Source: Desulfobotulus pelophilus (GTDB lineage Bacteria; Desulfobacterota; Desulfobacteria; Desulfobacterales; ASO4-4). From it: 64,000 bases of DNA. Below the pieces are notes generated by a model. The model worked only from the letters and a program-made list of their open reading frames with translations. It searched no databases and had not been told where the DNA came from. The stretch is taken from assembly GCF_026155325.1 (NCBI RefSeq), contig NZ_JAPFPW010000001.1, positions 186,001-250,000 of the forward strand, given 5' to 3'. This document shows, piece by piece, positions 16,826 through 25,761 of the stretch; within the stretch, counting starts at the first letter, position 1; every line of letters begins with the position of its first letter. Made by a program: the position numbers and the translations under genes.

Positions 16826-18211
16826 TCAGGCTGCTGCAGCACGGGAAAGAACCTCCGCAAGGGTTTCGCCAGTCCGGTATACATTGCCTGCTCCAAGGGT
16901 CAGGACCACATCGCCTTTTTGAACATAATCCTGAAGCAGGGGTACGGGATCCGTGTTGTCTCCCACGCAGATTACCTGTCGGTGACCATGGGCCTTGATT
17001 CCCTCGCAGAGCCTTGTTCCCGTAATCCCTTCGATGGGTGCTTCGCCCGCTGCATAAACGGGAAGAACAAAGAGGGCATCGGACTCATAAAAAGAACGGG
17101 TGAAGTCATCGAAAAGTGCTGCTGTTCGTGAATACCGGTGGGGCTGGAAAACCACTACCATACGCCGGTCCGGATAGGTTTCCCGAACAGCCTCAAGGGT
17201 GGTTCGGATCTCTGTGGGGTGGTGTCCGTAGTCGTCCATGATGGTTATGCCGTGGATTTCTGCCTTTACATCCATGCGTCGCGCCACACCGGAGACCTGT
17301 TCAAGGGCTTTCCGGATTTGATTGAAATCGATGGAAAGTTCGCAGCCCGTGGCAATGGCTGCCAGGGCGTTGGTAACATTATGGCGTCCGGGAAGATTGA
17401 GAGTCAGCCTTCCCAGCTCCTTGCCATGGTGAAGGACGGTAAAGTGATTTTTCATGCCTTCCCTGCAGATGTCCGTGGCCCTGTAGGCAGCCTGCCTGGA
17501 CAGCCCGTAGGTGACAAATCGTTTCCGGATCCGGGGAATCAGATCCTGAATATGCTCGTTGTCAAGGCAGATCACACCCATGCCGTAGAAAGGGACCTTG
17601 TTAATGAATTCCGTAAAGGCATTTTTGATATCTTCAATGCCCTTGTAGAAGTCCAGATGTTCCAGGTCAATGTTGGTTACTACAGCAATGGCCGGGCTCA
17701 TGCGGAGAAAGGAACCGTCAGATTCATCTGCCTCGGCAACAAGAAAGTCTCCTTCTCCAAGACGGGCGTTGGTGCCAAGGCTATGGAGCTTACCGCCGAT
17801 GATGATGGTCGGGTCGAGCCCCCCTTCCGCCAGTACGGCGGACATGAGATTGGTTGTGGTGGTTTTCCCGTGGGCACCGGCAATGGCAACACCATATTTC
17901 AGACGCATAAGTTCTGCCAGCATTTCTGCCCTTGGAATGACGGGAATCCCCTTCTCCTGCGCGAACAGGACTTCGGGATTGTCTTTTCTGACGGCGGAGG
18001 AAATGACCACCACATCGGCCTCTTCGGCCTGAGCTGCGGCATGTCCTTTGAAAATGTGCCCTCCCAGAGAGGCCAGCCTTCGGGTAATCTCGGAATCTAC
18101 AAGATCGGATCCGGAAACCCTGTAGCCCAGGTTGATGAGGAGTTCGGCAATACCGCTCATTCCGATACCACCGATTCCCACAAAGTGAATATGATAGGTT
18201 TTCTGATACAT
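16826..18211 (-). CDS. murC: UDP-N-acetylmuramate--L-alanine ligase
   Basis: ATP-dependent ligase adding L-Ala to UDP-MurNAc, the first amino-acid addition of the peptidoglycan stem. N-terminal Rossmann domain FVGIGGIGMSGIAELL (residues 10-25), P-loop AGAHGKTTTTNLM (about 112-124), and the Mur-ligase C-terminal domain with DDYGHHPTEI and FQPHRYSRT. 461 aa, typical. It begins 4 nt after the murG stop, so it is translationally coupled. Confidence 0.97.
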   Translation of the reverse strand: MYQKTYHIHFVGIGGIGMSGIAELLINLGYRVSGSDLVDSEITRRLASLGGHIFKGHAAAQAEEADVVVISSAVRKDNPEVLFAQEKGIPVIPRAEMLAELMRLKYGVAIAGAHGKTTTTNLMSAVLAEGGLDPTIIIGGKLHSLGTNARLGEGDFLVAEADESDGSFLRMSPAIAVVTNIDLEHLDFYKGIEDIKNAFTEFINKVPFYGMGVICLDNEHIQDLIPRIRKRFVTYGLSRQAAYRATDICREGMKNHFTVLHHGKELGRLTLNLPGRHNVTNALAAIATGCELSIDFNQIRKALEQVSGVARRMDVKAEIHGITIMDDYGHHPTEIRTTLEAVRETYPDRRMVVVFQPHRYSRTAALFDDFTRSFYESDALFVLPVYAAGEAPIEGITGTRLCEGIKAHGHRQVICVGDNTDPVPLLQDYVQKGDVVLTLGAGNVYRTGETLAEVLSRAAAA

Positions 18212-18215
18212 AAAT

Positions 18216-19307
18216 TCATTCCTCTGCTATGCAACCCATGATGGCGTTGGTAAGGGTGATTGCCGCATCAGGGCGTGAAAGATTTCTGGCCGCATCAGCC
18301 ATGGCCTCTGTGATTTCAGAGCTAGATGAACAATTTTTTAGGATGCTTGCCAGCTCCTCCGGTCGAAAGGTGCTTTCTTCCAGAATAAAGGCTGCTCCCG
18401 CATCCACCATGGCTTTTGCATTATAAAACTGGTGATTGTCCGCCGCATGGGGAAAGGGGATAAAAATTGCTCCAAGCCCGGCTGCTGCAAGTTCGGCCAC
18501 GGTGGTGGCGCCTGCCCGTGAAAGAACCATATCGGCTTCTGCATAGGCCGTTACCATATCGTCGATAAAAGGCTGAATATGTGCATGGACACCCGCCTTG
18601 GCATAGGCCCCATGGACCTCGTGAAAGTCTGTATCCCCAGTCTGGTGCACAAAGGTGAGGGGTAGGTTGCGGATCAGTGGCAGGGTCTGGCACAAAGCCT
18701 GATTCAATCCCCGTGCTCCCTGACTGCCGCCCAGAACAAGAAGCCGTAAGGGGGCTCCCGCTTGTCTTCTGTGGGTGCGGCATCCAACAAGATCTCTGCG
18801 TACCGGGTTCCCGCTGATATGTATTTTGCCCGGTCTGGCGGAAAGTTGTGTATCCGGAAATGAAACGTGGACTTCCGTGGCAAAACGGGCAAGAAGCCTT
18901 GTTGTCAAGCCGGGCAGGCTGTTTTGTTCATGCACGATCACAGGGATCCTCATGAGTTTTGCGGCCAGTGCCGCCGGTGCCGCACTGTAGCCCCCGACGG
19001 AAAGCAGCACCTGAGGCTGAAAACTGCGTAGAATAGCAGAGGAACGGCCAACTGTCATGGGGAAACGGAGTGCAGCCTTGATTTTTTGCAGAAGGCCCAT
19101 TCCCTTGATACCGGAAATGGCAATACTTTCATGGCGGAATCCATGGGCGTTGAGAATCTTATGATCCATGGGTCGGCCTGCGTTAATGAAGAGAACGCTG
19201 TTTTCCGGAGACCGGCGGAGAAACTCTTCAGCAGTGGCAACTCCGGGAAAGAGATGGCCGCCTGTTCCGCCACCCGAAATGACAAGGCGTTGCACTTTTC
19301 TGTTCAT
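18216..19307 (-). CDS. murG: UDP-GlcNAc:undecaprenyl-PP-MurNAc-pentapeptide GlcNAc transferase
   Basis: Membrane-associated GT28 glycosyltransferase that converts lipid I to lipid II on the cytoplasmic face. Visible: the glycine-rich SGGGTGGHLFPGV near the N-terminus, VGGYSAAPAALAAKL, VHEQNSLPG and the donor-site LSRAGATTVAELAAAG. The true start is the ATG at 19307, which shares one base with the ftsW stop (TGATG). A longer upstream in-frame extension is just ftsW read in another frame. 363 aa, typical. Confidence 0.96.
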   Translation of the reverse strand: MNRKVQRLVISGGGTGGHLFPGVATAEEFLRRSPENSVLFINAGRPMDHKILNAHGFRHESIAISGIKGMGLLQKIKAALRFPMTVGRSSAILRSFQPQVLLSVGGYSAAPAALAAKLMRIPVIVHEQNSLPGLTTRLLARFATEVHVSFPDTQLSARPGKIHISGNPVRRDLVGCRTHRRQAGAPLRLLVLGGSQGARGLNQALCQTLPLIRNLPLTFVHQTGDTDFHEVHGAYAKAGVHAHIQPFIDDMVTAYAEADMVLSRAGATTVAELAAAGLGAIFIPFPHAADNHQFYNAKAMVDAGAAFILEESTFRPEELASILKNCSSSSEITEAMADAARNLSRPDAAITLTNAIMGCIAEE

Positions 19308-20425
19308 CACGCTTTCCTTCCTGTGGCGGCTATGTTCATGATGATGCCCATGGCGGCGAGATTCACCACAAGGGATGTCCCGCCGTAGCTGAGAAAGGGG
19401 AGGGTGAGGCCCTTCGGCGGCAGCATGCCCAGAGTGACACCCGTGTTGATGAGAACCTGCATGGCCAGAGCAATGGCGATGCCAGCGCCCAGATAGAGGC
19501 CAAAGCGATCCGGTGCGGACATGGCAGCCTGCATGCTTCTCAGGAAGAGAATCACAAAAAGGCACAGCACCATACAGACCCCCCAGAGGCCCATTTCTTC
19601 ACCGATGACGGCAAAAATAAAATCCGTATGGGATTCCGGAATGTAATCCATTTTCATGCGTCCATTACCAAGGCCCTGTCCGAAGGGTCCACCGTTGCCA
19701 AAGGCCATGAGAGCCCTTGAAACCTGAAACCCTTCGTCCTGTGCGTGGGCCCATGGGTCGGTAAAACTGAGGATGCGGCGCATGCGATAGGGTGCGGCAT
19801 ACACAATCCATGTAAGGATTCCTGCAAGGGGAATGGCAGGCCATGCGAGATGGAGAAAGGGAACACCAGCCAGAAACATGAGCATCCATGCAATGGCCAT
19901 GAGAATGAGGATGGAGCCGAAATCCGGTTGTTGCATGAGAAGAACGGCAAAGAGCATAAGGACAACAAAGTGGGGGAGAAAACCGATGCTGAAGAGATGG
20001 ATCTGCTCCTGTTTTTTGTTCAGGGAGTAGGCCATATAAATAATAAGGGCATATTTGGCCATCTCAGAGGGCTGAAAGCTCACGGGCCCCAGATGCAGCC
20101 AGCGCTGGGCACCACCGGCACTGTGTCCATACTGACTGAAAAGAACAGCAATGAGAAAGGCAAAAGCAAGGGCCAGGATGGGGTAAGCCAGTCCTGCCAG
20201 GAACCGGTAGGGGAAAAATCTGAAAAGGATGAGGATGCCGAAGCCTGCCACCATATGAACTGCCTGTCGGCTAAGAAAATGATACTCGGATCCGAAAATA
20301 AGGGCTGCTCGGGAAGCGCTGGCGCTGTATACCATAACAAGACCGGTGGCCATGAGAATGAGAACCGGAGCCCAGAGCCAGGGGTCTTCACGAAATGAAA
20401 TCTTATGGTTGGGGTGTCTGCTCAT
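19307..20425 (-). CDS. ftsW: Peptidoglycan polymerase FtsW
   Basis: SEDS-family multipass glycosyltransferase that polymerises lipid II at the septum with FtsI. About ten hydrophobic segments; the family signature GVTLGMLPPKGLTLPFLSY occurs near the C-terminus, and the extracellular loop carries GNGRMKMDYIPESHTDFIFA. 372 aa, normal. Overlaps murD by 4 nt at its start and touches murG at its end. Confidence 0.96.
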   Translation of the reverse strand: MSRHPNHKISFREDPWLWAPVLILMATGLVMVYSASASRAALIFGSEYHFLSRQAVHMVAGFGILILFRFFPYRFLAGLAYPILALAFAFLIAVLFSQYGHSAGGAQRWLHLGPVSFQPSEMAKYALIIYMAYSLNKKQEQIHLFSIGFLPHFVVLMLFAVLLMQQPDFGSILILMAIAWMLMFLAGVPFLHLAWPAIPLAGILTWIVYAAPYRMRRILSFTDPWAHAQDEGFQVSRALMAFGNGGPFGQGLGNGRMKMDYIPESHTDFIFAVIGEEMGLWGVCMVLCLFVILFLRSMQAAMSAPDRFGLYLGAGIAIALAMQVLINTGVTLGMLPPKGLTLPFLSYGGTSLVVNLAAMGIIMNIAATGRKA

Positions 20426-21747
20426 GCATCATCCTCGCTGAGAGCATGACGGGCCACAATGGCACGGAACTGATTACCTCTGTCTTTGTAGTCCCGGAAC
20501 ATATCAAAGCTGGCACATGCCGGAGAAAGCAGAATCGGGGTATGAGGCCGGGCTTTCTCTGCGGCCATCCTGACGGCTTCATCAAGATCGCTGGCTTTTT
20601 CACAGGGAACAAGGAGGTGAAAGGCCCTGTAAAGAGCTTCGCTGGCCTCACCAATCAGAATGATGGCACGGGCGTATGTCCGGACGCATTGTTCCATGAG
20701 TCTGTAGTCTCCGCCTTTGTCCCTGCCTCCCATAATCAGGACGACTTCACGGTCAAAGGCAGCAAGGGCTCGGCATACGGCATCCATGTTGGTGGCTTTG
20801 GAGTCGTCATAGCAGGGAATCCCCCGGATACTGCCGCATGGGGTCATTCGATGTTCCAGCCCTTTGAATTCCCGGATAGCCTGAATGATTCCTTCCCTTG
20901 AAGCTCCTGCTGCTTCCGCTGCCAGCCATGCTGCTGCCAGATTTTCCCGGTTATGGCGGCCGGGCAGGGAAAACAGCTGAAGGTCAATGAATGAACCGTC
21001 TTCAAGGTGTATTCCTTTTTCGTCAATCTGAATGCCCCTTTCCTCCCTGTCATACCAGCGTCTGGTCAGAGGCAGTTTCTCTCCGATGGAACGAACCCGT
21101 GTGTCTCCGTAATTAAGCACGGCCGTGCCTGCGTTCATATCCCTGAAGATCCGGGCTTTCGATGCGGCATAGGCTTCGAGGTCGCTGTAGCGGTCCAGGT
21201 GATCCGGAGTGATGTTGAGCAGTACGGCCACATCGGGCCTGAAGGATTCCAAGGTATCCAGCTGATAACTGGAAATTTCCAGCACGGCTATATCGGCAGG
21301 GCATCCCTCGCGGACAAAATCACAGAGGGGTGTACCGAGATTTCCGCCCGTGAAAACAGTTTTGCCGGATGCGGCCAGCATGGCACCGATAAGTTCTGTC
21401 ACGGTACTTTTGCCATTTGTTCCTGTAACGGCAACAAAGGGTACGGAAAGAAACCGCAGACCCAGCGCCATCTCTCCGATGGCAGGAATGCCCTTTTCTG
21501 CGGCTGAGGAAACGGCCTCCCGCCTGGGATCCACGCCGGGGCTCAGAACAAGAAGTTCTGTATTTTCTGCCAGATCGCGACTCAATTCACCTGTAATCTG
21601 ATCGCAGATACCAGGACAGTTCGGCTTGTTTTCGTCCACGCCCGTGACCCGGTACCCCTGATCTTTAAGAAGACGCACGGCTGCCATTCCCGAAATGCCG
21701 AGACCAATCACTACCGCATGTTTTTTGATAGGGGCGCAGGGCATCAT
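20422..21747 (-). CDS. murD: UDP-N-acetylmuramoylalanine--D-glutamate ligase
   Basis: Adds D-Glu to UDP-MurNAc-L-Ala with ATP. N-terminal Rossmann VIGLGISGMAAVRLL, P-loop VTGTNGKSTVTELIGAM, central-domain NITPDHLDRY, and C-terminal CYDDSKATNMDA and LLSPACASFDMFRDY, all standard. 441 aa. Starts 8 nt after mraY and overlaps ftsW by 4 nt. Confidence 0.97.
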   Translation of the reverse strand: MMPCAPIKKHAVVIGLGISGMAAVRLLKDQGYRVTGVDENKPNCPGICDQITGELSRDLAENTELLVLSPGVDPRREAVSSAAEKGIPAIGEMALGLRFLSVPFVAVTGTNGKSTVTELIGAMLAASGKTVFTGGNLGTPLCDFVREGCPADIAVLEISSYQLDTLESFRPDVAVLLNITPDHLDRYSDLEAYAASKARIFRDMNAGTAVLNYGDTRVRSIGEKLPLTRRWYDREERGIQIDEKGIHLEDGSFIDLQLFSLPGRHNRENLAAAWLAAEAAGASREGIIQAIREFKGLEHRMTPCGSIRGIPCYDDSKATNMDAVCRALAAFDREVVLIMGGRDKGGDYRLMEQCVRTYARAIILIGEASEALYRAFHLLVPCEKASDLDEAVRMAAEKARPHTPILLSPACASFDMFRDYKDRGNQFRAIVARHALSEDDA

Positions 21748-21755
21748 GCTTGTCC

Positions 21756-22835
21756 TTAGCGTATTTTGAGGGTGCTGACAGCGATGAGGGCCAGCACAAT
21801 GGCAATAATCCAGAACCGGATGGTTACCTTGGATTCCTGCCAGCCTTTGAGTTCAAAATGATGATGGAGCGGAGCCATGCGGAAAATCCGTTTGCCTCCT
21901 GTTATTTTAAAATATCCAACCTGCAGGATGACGGAGAGAGCTTCTATGACAAAGATTCCTCCCACGATGACCAGAAGAAGTTCCTGCTTGGTAATCACCG
22001 CGACCACGCCAAGGAAGGCGCCAAGGGGAAGGGAACCCACATCCCCCATGAAAACCTGGGCCGGGTGACCGTTGAACCACAGAAAGCCAAGGCCTGCGCC
22101 TGCAACGGCTCCGCAGAGTATGGCCAGCTCACCCGCACCATTGACAAAAGGGACTTGCAAATAGGAAGCCAGTCCCCAGTGTCCTGCTACATAAGAAAAA
22201 ATCATGAAAGTGACAGCGGCAATGGTAACTGGACCGATGGCCAGACCGTCAAGACCATCGGTCAGGTTGACCGCATTGGAAGCTCCCACAATGATAAACG
22301 TTGCAAAGAAGATATAGGCAATGCCTAAGTCCGGGTTGAAATTTTTGAAGAAGGGAACCGATACCCGGGTGTCGAAATCCGGCATAAGGTAGATGAATAT
22401 GGATGCAATAAGGGCAAGAAGAATCTGCAGCATGAACTTATTGGCTGAAGACAGGCCTGTGTTGTGTTTTTTAACCTGCATCAGCCAGTCATCCACAAAG
22501 CCGATGAGTCCGAACCCCAGTGTGGTCATGAGGGCTACCCAGAGATGGAGGCTTGTAAGGTCCACCCAGAGCAGGGTGGAGCTTGTGATGGCAAATAGAA
22601 TCAGAAGGCCACCCATGGTGGGTGTTCCGGCCTTGCTCTGGTGAGACTGGGGCCCTTCTTCCCGGATATACTGACCCACCTGCATGGCCTTCAGTTTCCG
22701 GATGGCCCAATGGCCCAGCAGGATACAGATCAGCAGGGCTGTCATGGCGGCATAAATGGTTCTGAAGCTGATATAGCGGAATACGTTCAGCGCAGAAAAC
22801 CAGGTATGCAGTGGGTAGAGAAGGTGATAGAGCAT
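21756..22835 (-). CDS. mraY: Phospho-N-acetylmuramoyl-pentapeptide-transferase
   Basis: Ten-pass integral membrane enzyme that transfers phospho-MurNAc-pentapeptide to undecaprenyl phosphate, forming lipid I. The Mg/catalytic motifs are present: [33 protein letters not shown] and the C-terminal [13 protein letters not shown] loop. 359 aa, typical. Six nt separate it from murF upstream. Confidence 0.97.
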   Translation of the reverse strand: MLYHLLYPLHTWFSALNVFRYISFRTIYAAMTALLICILLGHWAIRKLKAMQVGQYIREEGPQSHQSKAGTPTMGGLLILFAITSSTLLWVDLTSLHLWVALMTTLGFGLIGFVDDWLMQVKKHNTGLSSANKFMLQILLALIASIFIYLMPDFDTRVSVPFFKNFNPDLGIAYIFFATFIIVGASNAVNLTDGLDGLAIGPVTIAAVTFMIFSYVAGHWGLASYLQVPFVNGAGELAILCGAVAGAGLGFLWFNGHPAQVFMGDVGSLPLGAFLGVVAVITKQELLLVIVGGIFVIEALSVILQVGYFKITGGKRIFRMAPLHHHFELKGWQESKVTIRFWIIAIVLALIAVSTLKIR

Positions 22836-22841
22836 GGGCGT

Positions 22842-24263
22842 TTACTTCCTAGGGGCTGTCCGAGCAGCCTGCATCAGTTGATCCACAACGCTTTCCATGG
22901 ACATGGAACGCGAACCTTTTACAAGAACCTGGTCGCCGGGCATGAGTCCAGGCAAAATCATGGAGGCAATGGTTTCCTTGTTTTCACAGAAGACCTCTTC
23001 GAGCCCGGCACTGCGGGCTCCATAAGCAATGTCTGTGCCATTCGGGCCGCACGCATAGAGTGCTGAGATGCCAGCTTTTGCCGCCAGAGAACCCACATGT
23101 CTGTGCAGGGCAGGAGCTTCTTCGCCCAGCTCCCCCATGCTTCCAAGAATGGCAAAGGTACGCCCTTTTTTGTCCATGAGGCGGGTCTGTTTCAGGGCTG
23201 CTTCCATCGAATCGGGATTGGCATTGTAGGTGTCATCAATAACCGTGAAGCCGACTTCCGTTGTCATGGGCCGGAATCGGCCCGGACAGCCTGTAAACTC
23301 TGAAAGACCCTCCTGAATCAAGTTCTCCGGTACGCCCGCCATAAGGGCAGCAGCGGCAGCAGCCAGGGCATTTTCCGCCATCATGGTTCCAGGAATATTC
23401 AGCGTGATGGCAACGGGGGGCTTATTCTGACGGCAAAGATCGAAGGAGGATCCCCCTGCATGACACGCGAGGTTTTTCATATAAAAGTCACAATGATCGC
23501 TTTGGCCGAAGTATTGAACTCTGCGATCCTGTCTCAGGGGGATAAGTTGTGAATGGGGGTCGCTCCCGTTGATGAGGATGGAGCCGCCTGTCTTCATGTG
23601 GGTGAAAATTTCTCCTTTGGCCTTTGCAATGCCTTCCACAGAGCCCAGGCCTTCCAGATGAGCCGGAGCAATGCGTGTAATGACTGCCATATCGGGAAGG
23701 CAGATGGCGGAAAGTCTCTCCATTTCCCCCGGATGATTCATGCCCAGCTCCAGAATGGCCCATAGATCCATTGGCTTGAGTTGAAACAGGGTGAGGGGAA
23801 GCCCTATCTCATTGTTGAAATTACCCCTGGTAACCAGACAGGGGCCCTGTTTCCGAAAAATATTCCCCAGCATTTCCTTGGTGCTTGTTTTTCCGTTGGA
23901 TCCGGTTACAGCAAGGACTTTTGCCCCATAGATACCAAGGCGATAGCGGGCCAGGCGGCCGAGAGCCTGGAGGGTATTGTCCACACCAAAAACAGGAAGA
24001 TTCTGATTCTTGAGTATGGGAGAAAATTCCTGCCAGCGGGATTTTTCCATAAGAATGCCCCCATAGCCGGCATCAAGGGCTTTCTTCATGAAGTTGTGCC
24101 CATCATGGTTTTCCCCCTGTAAGGCCACAAAAAGAGCGTCAGGCTTTCTTTTCCGGGAGTCTGTGCCTATATCAGGAAAGGGGATATCCCGGTTTCCCCA
24201 AAGAAGGTCGGCTCCCGTAGCCATAAGAATATCTTCTGACGTCCAGAGCTGCGTTTCAGGCAT
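22842..24263 (-). CDS. murF: UDP-N-acetylmuramoyl-tripeptide--D-alanyl-D-alanine ligase
   Basis: Adds D-Ala-D-Ala to complete the pentapeptide. Visible: P-loop VTGSNGKTSTKEMLGNIF, LELGMNHPGEMERL and DDTYNANPDSMEAAL, diagnostic of MurF. The ATG at 24263 (MPETQLWTSEDIL) gives 473 aa and an 8-nt overlap with murE; a longer in-frame extension runs inside murE and is rejected. No ddl gene sits in the cluster, so D-Ala-D-Ala must be made elsewhere. Confidence 0.96.
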   Translation of the reverse strand: MPETQLWTSEDILMATGADLLWGNRDIPFPDIGTDSRKRKPDALFVALQGENHDGHNFMKKALDAGYGGILMEKSRWQEFSPILKNQNLPVFGVDNTLQALGRLARYRLGIYGAKVLAVTGSNGKTSTKEMLGNIFRKQGPCLVTRGNFNNEIGLPLTLFQLKPMDLWAILELGMNHPGEMERLSAICLPDMAVITRIAPAHLEGLGSVEGIAKAKGEIFTHMKTGGSILINGSDPHSQLIPLRQDRRVQYFGQSDHCDFYMKNLACHAGGSSFDLCRQNKPPVAITLNIPGTMMAENALAAAAAALMAGVPENLIQEGLSEFTGCPGRFRPMTTEVGFTVIDDTYNANPDSMEAALKQTRLMDKKGRTFAILGSMGELGEEAPALHRHVGSLAAKAGISALYACGPNGTDIAYGARSAGLEEVFCENKETIASMILPGLMPGDQVLVKGSRSMSMESVVDQLMQAARTAPRK

Positions 24264-25761
24264 GGGCAATGACTCCTTTGGCCGCAACGGCCCTGTCATC
24301 AAAGGGGTGGATGGTATCCCCCACAATCTGATAGGTTTCATGTCCTTTGCCCGCAATGAGGAGGACGTCGCCGGGTTCTGCCATGGCAATGGCCTGAAAA
24401 ATAGCCTTTTCGCGGTCTTTCTCCACCGCCAGAAGGGTGCCTTCAGGAATGCCATGGAGGATATCCTGAATAATGCTGTCGGGATCCTCTTTACGGGGAT
24501 TGTCGGAGGTGATCACACAGAAGTCTGCCGTGTCTGCGGCAATACGGGCCATTACAGGACGTTTGGTCCGGTCGCGGTCGCCTCCGCATCCAAACAGCAC
24601 AATAAGGCGGCCACGGCTGCACTTTCTCAGGGCAGTGAGTGCTTTTTCCAATGCATCCGGTGTGTGGGCGTAATCCACAAAGATATGCCGTCCCTTTGGA
24701 TCGGGAACGGGCTCCAGTCTGCCCGGGACAGCAAGGGAGCTTTCAAGGGCTTCTTTGATAGTTTGCGGCTTTATTCCCAATGCCAGAGCGGCAGCCGTTG
24801 CTCCAAGCATGTTTTCGAGGTTGAAGGCACCTACAAGAGGGCAGGCAACGGGAATGGTTTCTTCGGGTGTCATAAGGGAACATCGAATGCCGGAAAGGGA
24901 AAAACGCGGACTGCCGGGGCGTATCAGTGCATCGGGGTGGCGGCCTGTGGAAAAAAGCCTGTTGCCCCCGGTCTTCGCAATGCAGTGGTTGAGAAGCTGT
25001 TCTCCCCTTTCATCATCAATATTTATAACAAGAGAGGCTTCTTTTTTTCCGAAATGACCACCCAGCACTCCTTCCAGAAAGCTTTGTTTGCAGGCCCAGT
25101 AGGTGCCCATATTGCTGTGGTAATCCAGATGATCCTGGCTTAGATTGGTGAACACAGCCACATCAAAGGGCGTATGGGCTATGCGGCCGAGATCAATGGC
25201 ATGGGAGGATACTTCCATGACAACATGGGTAACACCGGCATCCCGCATGGCGGCCAGGCGGGCTTGGAGGTCTCTGGATTCTGGCGTGGTTGTGGACACA
25301 GATTCGCTGTGTCCCGGATAATGCCAGTCAATGGTACCCATAACCCCTGTGGTATGACCTGCTCTGCGGAGAATCTCTTCGAGAATGTGGGCAGTGGTGC
25401 TTTTTCCGTTGGTACCTGTGATGCCGATCAGGGTCAGGTCCTCTGCGGGGAACTGGTAAAAAGCAGCCGAAAGGGCGGCAAGGGCACGGCGGGAGTCATT
25501 GACGATGATTGTAGGTAGACCGGCTTCGGGAACAGGGCGTTCCGCCACCAGAAATACAGCCCCGTTTTTAGCAGCCACAGGGGCAAAGGTGTGACCATCT
25601 GCAACAAGCCCGGGGACGGCCACAAAGAGATCGCCGGGCTGTACCTTCCGCGAGTTGTACTGGATACCGGTAATGTCAGGGTTTTCAGGCGGACTCTCCT
25701 CGATGAGGAAGGGAGGAGTCTGAAGGGACTCCCATGGAGAAAAAAGATCAGAAACCTTCAT
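24256..25761 (-). CDS. murE: UDP-MurNAc-tripeptide synthetase, meso-diaminopimelate type
   Basis: Adds the third amino acid to the stem peptide. P-loop GITGTNGKSTTAHILEEIL; the DNPRKEDPDSI segment is the DNPR motif of enzymes that use meso-diaminopimelate rather than lysine, so a DAP-type wall is predicted. The carbamylated-lysine region and the Mur C-terminal domain (VDYAHTPDALEKAL) are intact. 501 aa. Overlaps ftsI by 14 nt. Confidence 0.97.
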   Translation of the reverse strand: MKVSDLFSPWESLQTPPFLIEESPPENPDITGIQYNSRKVQPGDLFVAVPGLVADGHTFAPVAAKNGAVFLVAERPVPEAGLPTIIVNDSRRALAALSAAFYQFPAEDLTLIGITGTNGKSTTAHILEEILRRAGHTTGVMGTIDWHYPGHSESVSTTTPESRDLQARLAAMRDAGVTHVVMEVSSHAIDLGRIAHTPFDVAVFTNLSQDHLDYHSNMGTYWACKQSFLEGVLGGHFGKKEASLVINIDDERGEQLLNHCIAKTGGNRLFSTGRHPDALIRPGSPRFSLSGIRCSLMTPEETIPVACPLVGAFNLENMLGATAAALALGIKPQTIKEALESSLAVPGRLEPVPDPKGRHIFVDYAHTPDALEKALTALRKCSRGRLIVLFGCGGDRDRTKRPVMARIAADTADFCVITSDNPRKEDPDSIIQDILHGIPEGTLLAVEKDREKAIFQAIAMAEPGDVLLIAGKGHETYQIVGDTIHPFDDRAVAAKGVIAHA